NCBI GenBank assembly: GCA_964408805.1
Contig: CAYPAV010000043.1
Coordinates: 1-12,060, forward strand
DNA from: CAYPAV01 sp964408805
GTDB lineage: Bacteria; Pseudomonadota; Alphaproteobacteria; UBA8366
Length of the DNA: 12,060 nucleotides
Reading direction: 5' to 3'
A program made the position numbers and the translations under genes. Shown one piece after another: positions 6,959-12,060 of this stretch (positions within the stretch are counted from its first letter, which is position 1; each line of letters begins with the position of its first letter). A model generated the notes under the pieces. That model did no database searches. It worked only from the letters and a program-made list of their open reading frames with translations, and was not told the origin of the DNA.

Positions 6959-8469
6959 TCGAAAAGGGCGACGGACTCACCTTGTACGTATCCCCGGCCC
7001 CGGCCTTCGTTCCTCTCCTCCACAAAATACCAATTGCTTCCGTCGACTCTTGCAATGACCCAAATCTCGGTTCCCCGGCGTAATCCGCCCATTATTGCCG
7101 ATTGTATCGAGGGAAGTCGCCGCAGATTGGCGCTTTGGGTCACAAACCCGACAGCGTTGACAGGGGTCGTGTTTAGATTGGATTCGGTCTTGGATACGGT
7201 CGGTGGGCGGGCGCTGTTCTGTGTTTCATTAGGCTGCCTCGATCCGAAATCCTGATCCTCATTTGCGACCAAGTAGATGGAGACAATTAGCGACAGGATC
7301 ATCGAAAGCAGCGCCAGCCAAACCATCCGCTTCGTTCGGAACGGCGTTAGTTGCGATAGATTAGTACTCGCCTTAGACGGCGAAGTCGGCGGGCTTTTCG
7401 CTTGGCGAACGGCGGTCCGGTTTGTTGGTCGCGTTGACTGTCGGGGAGCTTTCAAGTTCGCTTCGAGATCGCACCAGCCGCAGCCAATGCCGAAATGCGC
7501 ATGGTTCTTCGGATCGACGTCGCATCGTATCAGTTTTCCGCTGGATGGATCGGCGAATTGCCGCAGCAGGTCGCGCCACTTTGCGGCGGATGGTCGGCTT
7601 GTCTTGAGAAACGCCTGGTCAAAGGCCTTTCTAATATCCCCAGAAAACGACTCGTGAACGCTTTGCCGCGGTGGAGAGCAGGTCGATGACCCCGATAGAG
7701 CATACGGATAATGCCCCGCCGCTATCATCTCTTGAAGCGTTCCGCCGTTCTGGCCACTGGCCAGTCTTGCTTGAAAGGGGTGCAACCCGTTGTTCAGGAG
7801 CCGAAAAATTGTGACGGCCAGGGCAAACAGGTCCTGCTCTACACCGAGTTCGTTCGGCGATTTTCCAGTAGCTTCGGGAGAGATGTATTCCGGCGTAAAC
7901 TGGCTGGCTGAGAATCTTTCGACTTCGCTGTGAATACTAAAGCCGTCACAGTCCAAGAGCGCCAAGATCATACTGTCCGTATAGATCCGGCAATTTACCG
8001 GTTTCAGGTCGATTATATAGTGGTTCTGCGCGTGCAGCTCGGCGACGCTCGCCGCAAGATTATAGGCTGCGGATATCCGATACCCGTAGAACTCCGGCAG
8101 ACCCGATCTTTCACGCATGCGCTTTTGCAGCATCCTTTCCAGGGAGACCGAGCTGTCAAAGTCGATCTGCGGCATGGTGAAACCTAAGAACGCGCCGTCT
8201 TTTGTTTCCACAAGAGAGGACGGCCAAGCCAGCTGGTGCCGCTCTTTTCCGAGATGCTTGAAGGAAAAGGTTTGCGGCGGTGCGGCCAGCATAGCTTCGA
8301 TCTTTGGCTTGTAGGCCCGTCGATCCGCGGCTTCCCGATAGATTTTGATCACCTGGTCCGGATAGTCCGGTACCAAATGTATATCTCCGGCACCGCCGCC
8401 CGCCACTCGTTCGCCTAGCTCCACGGCTGTCCGGCTTCGTCGGGCGTGTCTACGGAGATATACTTCCAT
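6955..8469 (-). CDS. transmembrane Ser/Thr-type protein kinase with SH3b domain
   Basis: 504 residues. Kinase domain at about 15-310: glycine-rich loop GERVAGGGAG (19-28), Lys42 in VIKIY, catalytic loop DLKPVN (Asp154, Lys156, Asn159), metal-binding DCDGF (173-177) in place of DFG, SPE at 197-199 and Asp213. A Cys/His cluster follows (Cys316, His323, His325, Cys330, Cys333) that could bind zinc. This is typical of kinases of the TerY-P triad group. A Pro/Ser-rich linker leads to a single membrane segment (382-401), then a bacterial SH3 domain (about 437-504, with ANLRRLPS and RRGTEIWVI) that would lie outside the membrane. The start at 8469 is three bases after the phosphatase stop, and the stop overlaps the nuclease start. 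It probably phosphorylates partners in the same operon, opposed by the PP2C phosphatase. Confidence 0.85.
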   Translation of the reverse strand: MEVYLRRHARRSRTAVELGERVAGGGAGDIHLVPDYPDQVIKIYREAADRRAYKPKIEAMLAAPPQTFSFKHLGKERHQLAWPSSLVETKDGAFLGFTMPQIDFDSSVSLERMLQKRMRERSGLPEFYGYRISAAYNLAASVAELHAQNHYIIDLKPVNCRIYTDSMILALLDCDGFSIHSEVERFSASQFTPEYISPEATGKSPNELGVEQDLFALAVTIFRLLNNGLHPFQARLASGQNGGTLQEMIAAGHYPYALSGSSTCSPPRQSVHESFSGDIRKAFDQAFLKTSRPSAAKWRDLLRQFADPSSGKLIRCDVDPKNHAHFGIGCGWCDLEANLKAPRQSTRPTNRTAVRQAKSPPTSPSKASTNLSQLTPFRTKRMVWLALLSMILSLIVSIYLVANEDQDFGSRQPNETQNSARPPTVSKTESNLNTTPVNAVGFVTQSANLRRLPSIQSAIMGGLRRGTEIWVIARVDGSNWYFVEERNEGRGRGYVQGESVALFE

Positions 8470-8472
8470 ACC

Positions 8473-9261
8473 CTACGTTTCTGGGCGCAACGGCTTCGAC
8501 GCCCAAAAGAGTGTCTTATCGTCTCCCGTAATGGCTCGAACCTTATCCTGAGTCAGTGTATTTCGCAGCGTGCTCTCCCCAACTTCAGGATCCGCCTTCA
8601 GCAAATACTCGATTACCGGTCTGACGAACGAAGTAAACGGCGCTTCGCATCCCTTGGTCATAGCCATCGGCGTTACGCCGTCGCTCATCAACAGCACCGT
8701 ATCAAAGGCTGTATCGAAATGTGTGATGCGTAAATAGTTCTCCCATGTCTCCATGGTTACAAAATATGTCTCGTTGGCATACTCGCCGTTCTGCGGTTTG
8801 GAGATAACCGCCTCGGCGGATTCAGCGAGCTTCAGGGCAACACCCGCGCCATCACCGACATGCAGGAATGCGCCGCCGTTTTCGTGACCGGCAACCATGA
8901 TAATCGTAGCCGCAAAATCCGAACTAGCCGCGTCCGAACCCGCGCCTTCATCGATGCCGGCTTCGACGAGGCGACGGGTTGTCGCATTAATTTCATCGAT
9001 AAACGCCGCTGCCATCGTTTCTTCCGTCATCGATGCCAGGTTAGGTTCGGCCGAAAAGTAGTCGACGACGGCCGAGACATAGGCCTGGGCGCCTATATGG
9101 CTCTTCGCCGCGCTGCCCGCGCCGTCCGCAACGGCGGCGACGAGTCCGCCGTCATCCCTGATACGAAAAGCGTGCGCGTCCTGGCATGGGACGCCTTCTT
9201 CGACATGAGCGAATCCGGCCACCGAAATGCCGCCTGCCCGCCATCGCGTGTCCAAAGTCAT
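8473..9261 (-). CDS. PP2C-type protein phosphatase
   Basis: 262 residues. PP2C motifs appear in order: a GVPCQDA segment (23-29), ADGAGSA (45-51) with the metal-binding Asp46 and Gly47, DFAATI, HVGDG, LLMSDG with Asp194, and GDDKTL (246-251) with Asp247/Asp248. All metal-coordinating aspartates appear to be present, so it should be active. The 'PCQDA' opening is typical of the PP2C_2-type phosphatases paired with kinases and VWA proteins. No membrane segment is seen. It lies 93 bases after the VWA gene and three bases before the kinase gene, which makes it the natural antagonist of that kinase. The ATG at 9261 has a closely spaced AAGG. Confidence 0.88.
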   Translation of the reverse strand: MTLDTRWRAGGISVAGFAHVEEGVPCQDAHAFRIRDDGGLVAAVADGAGSAAKSHIGAQAYVSAVVDYFSAEPNLASMTEETMAAAFIDEINATTRRLVEAGIDEGAGSDAASSDFAATIIMVAGHENGGAFLHVGDGAGVALKLAESAEAVISKPQNGEYANETYFVTMETWENYLRITHFDTAFDTVLLMSDGVTPMAMTKGCEAPFTSFVRPVIEYLLKADPEVGESTLRNTLTQDKVRAITGDDKTLFWASKPLRPET

Positions 9262-9354
9262 GCCTTATCACGTAAGAGCGGCTTCTGACCGGAATTCCCG
9301 AATTTCGCCTCGTCCGGAATGGTTCGCTCGATCATGCTTTTTGTCGCTCTGGTT

Positions 9355-10041
9355 TTAGGTTGAGACGGTACCCCAGTCTACTGCGGGCAGTTGCACTTGG
9401 CTGTCCTGCGCGGCTTTCGATCCGGAGGAGGCGCTTCGGCTTAACCAGACGAACAATTCTCGAAACTTTAATCCGTCGAGTTTCACGGGGCTCCTGTTCG
9501 AAAACAGTTTCAGGGCATCGAAATTCGCACCAGCTGTTCCGATCGGAAAAATCACCACCTTGTTTTCGTCTTCCGCTTGGCGGCAATCGGCGGCGGCATC
9601 TTCCCAATCAAGGTCCGTCGGTGCGCCGTCGGTAATCAAGAATATCCACGGCCGATTGTAGGGAATATCGTGGGACCTGTAGTTCTCTTTCTGATCCTCG
9701 ATTCTGTCCAGAGCGAGACGCATCGCTTCTCCGAGGGGCGTACGTCCGTTCGCCTCGATCGCCGGCGCGGAAAAATCCATAGCGTCGGTCCAGTCGGATA
9801 CCACTTGCACTTGGTCGTCATCACCGAGACGAATAACCAGCAGCTGGACGCGTTGCGCCGCCGTATCATCGTTCTTCAGCTCACGCTCAAGCACTTTGAG
9901 ACCGTCGTTGAGCTCGCGTATGGCATCCGTTTCAGCGCTGCTGTCGGCCATGGATGCGGAACCGTCGAGGACCAGGACGCAAGGAAGCCTTTGGCTGGTA
10001 TTATCCGTTAGCACCACATCCGGTATGAAGTCTTCGCCCAC
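9355..10041 (-). CDS. TerY-like VWA-domain protein with intact MIDAS
   Basis: 228 residues, almost entirely one von Willebrand factor A domain. The metal-ion-dependent adhesion site is complete: Asp26-x-Ser28-x-Ser30 (LDGSASM), Thr101 (NGRTPLG) and Asp138 (LITDGAPTD). The GTG start at 10041 is decided by a strong AGGGAGG ribosome site (10047-10053 on the plus strand), five bases upstream. No signal peptide or membrane segment is seen, so it is cytoplasmic. VWA proteins of this size next to PP2C and kinase genes are the 'TerY' member of the TerY-P triad, thought to act as a divalent-metal-dependent scaffold or phosphorylated adaptor. The assignment to that triad comes from domain content and gene order. 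Confidence 0.85.
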   Translation of the reverse strand: MGEDFIPDVVLTDNTSQRLPCVLVLDGSASMADSSAETDAIRELNDGLKVLERELKNDDTAAQRVQLLVIRLGDDDQVQVVSDWTDAMDFSAPAIEANGRTPLGEAMRLALDRIEDQKENYRSHDIPYNRPWIFLITDGAPTDLDWEDAAADCRQAEDENKVVIFPIGTAGANFDALKLFSNRSPVKLDGLKFRELFVWLSRSASSGSKAAQDSQVQLPAVDWGTVST

Positions 10042-10077
10042 TATAGCCTCCCTATAAAATTCTAATGTGAAATAGGG

Positions 10078-10659
10078 TCAGTAACCCAACTTTCCCATCA
10101 GAGAGATTTGCTGGATTTTTCCCAGAACGAATAAGAGACCCAACCACGACATACCGAGCAAGAACCAATGGTCCGCGATTCGATAATCTATTAACGCGTC
10201 CAAAGTAAGGACAGCCGCGAATACGGGAAGAACCAACCTATTCGCTATTCTGCGAGATTCCGTCACAACCCAAGTCGAAGCCCGGATCTTCGGCAAGGTC
10301 GATAAGAGTTCGATTTCCGATTGAATCTCGGACAGTTGGTTTTGATATCTCAGCTCCAGAGCGCGCGCCCGCGGCAATTCTTTGCTCAGTTTTTTGCCGA
10401 GTTTGCTTCTGCGGTCAAAATTGCCGGTTTTTGTTCTTCGAACGCCTTTTCCCAACTGCTCGAGAGACGCCACCTTATTCGTCGCGCGTGATAAACTTCC
10501 TTTGACGGCATGCTCTTTCCGTTGGAAATCGCCAAGCTCTCTGGTCTCTTCGTTGCTTAGCCCAAAGTCGTCGATGCTCTTGGTATTCCGGCATAGAAAC
10601 CCTTTGAATTCCGACCAAATCCAAACCAGTGATACGACTAGGGTCAGCGTCAATATCAT
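10078..10659 (-). CDS. membrane protein with long coiled coil, first gene of the kinase/phosphatase block
   Basis: 193 residues, with no recognised family. An N-terminal hydrophobic segment (2-16) is followed by a charged, Lys/Arg- and Glu-rich region (about 35-125) with heptad-like spacing (ELRYQNQLSEIQSEIELL) likely to form a coiled coil. Two further membrane segments lie at about 142-157 and 164-180, with a short basic tail. It is 36 bases upstream of the VWA gene and on the same strand. It may be the membrane hub or sensor of the VWA/PP2C/kinase/nuclease set, since the kinase and the nuclease are also membrane-bound (inference). The ATG at 10659 follows GGGATAG, a modest ribosome site. 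Confidence 0.65.
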   Translation of the reverse strand: MILTLTLVVSLVWIWSEFKGFLCRNTKSIDDFGLSNEETRELGDFQRKEHAVKGSLSRATNKVASLEQLGKGVRRTKTGNFDRRSKLGKKLSKELPRARALELRYQNQLSEIQSEIELLSTLPKIRASTWVVTESRRIANRLVLPVFAAVLTLDALIDYRIADHWFLLGMSWLGLLFVLGKIQQISLMGKLGY

Positions 10660-10693
10660 CTATCCCAAACCATTCTTGATGATTCACAGCCGC

Positions 10694-10707
10694 GCGATAG
10701 CTATCGC
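10694..10707. promoter_or_regulatory. 14-base perfect palindrome upstream of the five-gene block
   Basis: GCGATAGCTATCGC is perfectly self-complementary. It lies 35 bases upstream of the start codon at 10659. Just above it on the minus strand are TTGGAA and an AT-rich CAATATA stretch, which could be a weak promoter. A dimeric repressor site is a reasonable guess. No second copy was noticed in the window. Confidence 0.35.
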
Positions 10708-10799
10708 CAATCTCGTATATTGAGTGAAATAACTCTGAATTCCAATGCTGGTAAGATTTGAATTGTGCCTAGTCCGGCAAAATTCTTAGTGACTTAGCC

Positions 10800-10887
10800 C
10801 CCTTTGACCTAATGGGATGAACCGCCCCTCCGCGGAGACGCTGGCTATGATGCGGTTGGTTGAAAGTCACAAGCGGAGGAGCGGAGC
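10800..10887 (+). mobile_element. probable left end of an IS110-type element (noncoding leader)
   Basis: This noncoding stretch directly precedes the transposase start. It contains the palindrome CTCCGCGGAG (10828-10837) and a partly matching inverted segment GCGGAGG (10873-10879), which can pair with CCTCCGC. The GGAGGAGCGGAGC before the ATG gives a strong ribosome site. In IS110-group elements the left noncoding end specifies the bridge RNA, so this may be a remnant of such a sequence. The outer boundary is not visible because these elements lack long terminal inverted repeats. Confidence 0.35.
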
Positions 10888-11265
10888 ATGAGGATTTTGA
10901 CGCTAGGTATAGATCTTGGAAAGAACGTTTGTAGCGTTACGGGTCTGGATTCGATAGGCGGCGTTGTCATGACTCGGCGCATTCGACGTCATCGGCTGTT
11001 GTCCTTTTTGTCGGAGTTGAAGCCGTGCGTCGTCGCCATGGAGGCGTGCGGAGGGGCACACCACGTCGCTCGGTTTTGCCAAAGCGTCGGTCATGAGCCG
11101 CGGCTGATGTCTCCGCTCTACGTGCGCCCCTATCAGCCCGCAACGTTGCCGAAGTATGCGGTGACGCCGGTCGAGTGGCATGGACCGACATCAATACAGC
11201 CGTCTTCCAATTATTCGTCCAAATACCAGGGCCAAAATTTCGGCTGGCTGTTTTGGGGTACCTGA
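10888..11265 (+). pseudogene. truncated IS110-family transposase
   Basis: Residues 1 to about 83 match the start of IS110 DEDD transposases: GIDLGKN with Asp9, VVAMEACGGAHH with Glu52, and RLMSPLYVRPYQ (72-83). After about 11136 the match ends. The expected lysine-rich, acidic DAEAI region, the remaining catalytic aspartates and the C-terminal serine domain are absent. The reading frame continues as unrelated sequence to a stop at 11263. Full-length members are about 340-400 residues, so this fragment cannot be functional. It marks an old insertion or deletion boundary between the defence-like block and the TPR gene. Confidence 0.75.
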
Positions 11266-11437
11266 CAGCCGGAAAATGCCAGCGGCGCTGGAAGGGCCTT
11301 CTATGCGACGAATTTGGGCGGGATGGGGCTATAGGAAATTGGCCGGACGTTTCTTGTGTTTTGTCGATGTCCGAAATGAAATGCGAAGCGGACCTAATTT
11401 GAGTTGCCAGATATCTTCCGGCTTTGACCCCAAGCGG
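11137..11437. other. stretch without a recognisable gene
   Basis: This is the sequence between the end of the IS110 similarity and the TPR gene. Short ORFs are present on the plus strand, but none resembles a known family, and one runs antisense into the TPR gene. No repeat, RNA gene or convincing terminator was seen. It may be debris from the deletion that truncated the insertion sequence. Confidence 0.5.
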
Positions 11438-12060
11438 TCATTCTGGAAAGCCCGCCTTGCGCAGTCCGTCGATAAGACGACGGGTGATCGTTTCGTTAAA
11501 GACCATCAAGAGTTCAGGGACATGTTCGAGGCGTAAATTGGGGGCAAGCCGATGAACCTCAGTGGCGGCTTCCTTAGCATCGTCGTGCCGCCCGATTTGC
11601 CCAAGGATATACGCCTTCTGGAGCCACGCATGTAGGTATGTGGGCTCGTTCTTCAGGTTCTCTTCGAATAAACCCAGCGCCTCGTCGAATTCGTTAAGGA
11701 GCAACAAAGCGCGGCCCAGACCGTTCCTATACCAATTTGGACAAAAGGGGTTTAACGAAATCGCGGCCCGAAAATGCTCTACCGCCTCGCCAAATTGCTC
11801 CGCTCGGGTTAGTGCCAGCCCGAGATAGCCGCGAATATCCGCGATGCCAGGATAGAGCTCGAAGCCGCGCCGCGCTATGGCAAGTCCCTCGTCCACCCTG
11901 TTCTGGGTGCCCGCGATCACGATGCTAATCCCTATCGCCACGGGTAAGCTGTCATCCAACGCCAGCGCGCGTTTTGCGCATTCGTCGGCGCGTTTATATT
12001 TGGCTTCCGCACCCCCGGTATAGTCCAACCGGCCGTCGTACCAATAGGTGTTACCCAGGA
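11438..12060 (-). CDS. TPR-repeat protein, C-terminal part (continues beyond the window)
   Basis: The frame stays open to the right edge, with ...LGNTYWYDGRLDYTGG before the first possible internal start, so the true start lies outside. About 207 residues are visible. Several tetratricopeptide repeats can be seen: AKRALALDD, ADIRGYLGLALTRAEQFGEA followed by FRAAISLNP, NWYRNGLGRALLLLNEFDEA, and HAWLQKAYILGQIGRHDDA. The end, RRLIDGLRKAGFPE, closely resembles the C-termini of the class III adenylate cyclase/TPR proteins frequent in alphaproteobacteria. The N-terminal cyclase or regulator domain would be outside the window. It is probably a resident chromosomal gene bordering the island rather than part of it. 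Confidence 0.75.
   Translation of the reverse strand, partial: LGNTYWYDGRLDYTGGAEAKYKRADECAKRALALDDSLPVAIGISIVIAGTQNRVDEGLAIARRGFELYPGIADIRGYLGLALTRAEQFGEAVEHFRAAISLNPFCPNWYRNGLGRALLLLNEFDEALGLFEENLKNEPTYLHAWLQKAYILGQIGRHDDAKEAATEVHRLAPNLRLEHVPELLMVFNETITRRLIDGLRKAGFPE

Noticed and set aside
11180..11536. 118-codon plus-strand ORF downstream of the transposase remnant
   Set aside because: No family similarity, and its last 99 bases run antisense to the well-supported TPR gene. It does not continue the IS110 transposase.

Overview
The window looks like an accessory (defence-type) island on a chromosome or large replicon of a moderately GC-rich proteobacterium, probably an alphaproteobacterium. 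That assignment is an inference. It rests on codon use, the GC-rich third positions, the TPR-rich C-terminus at the right edge (which resembles the cyclase/TPR proteins common in Rhizobiales-like genomes) and an IS110-type remnant. No housekeeping gene or RNA gene is visible.

Layout from left to right. (1) 164-1840 (+): a DUF262-type protein with a C-terminal His-Asn nuclease-like region, of the GmrSD restriction type. (2) 1934-2191 (-): a doubtful small ORF just downstream of the next gene. (3) 2232-4079 (-): a soluble KAP-family P-loop NTPase that carries a textbook EF-hand calcium-binding loop. (4) 4304-6316 (+), divergent from the NTPase: a fusion of a type-1 periplasmic-binding-protein-like sensor with a pentameric ligand-gated ion channel (Cys-loop receptor/GLIC-like) module. 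It has no signal peptide, and its charge distribution suggests that the sensor may lie in the cytoplasm. (5) 6473-10659 (-): a compact five-gene block read right to left. It encodes a coiled-coil membrane protein, a VWA protein with an intact MIDAS, a PP2C phosphatase, a membrane-spanning Ser/Thr-type kinase with a C-terminal SH3b domain, and a membrane-anchored PD-(D/E)XK nuclease. The VWA/PP2C/kinase trio matches the 'TerY-P triad' described for Ter-associated stress and defence systems. (6) 10888-11265 (+): a truncated IS110-type transposase. (7) 11438-12060 (-): the C-terminal part of a TPR protein that runs off the window.

How the parts may work together (inference). The divergent pair of KAP-NTPase/EF-hand and PBP-channel suggests a signalling unit in which a bound metabolite gates a cation channel and the EF-hand NTPase responds to ion entry. 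The adjacent kinase/phosphatase/VWA block looks like a phospho-switch that could control the membrane-tethered nuclease. The DUF262 protein is probably an independent restriction-like module. Whether these are one system or several stacked systems cannot be decided from this single window.

The most unusual items are the ligand-binding-protein/ion-channel fusion without an export signal, and the EF-hand inside a KAP NTPase next to it.
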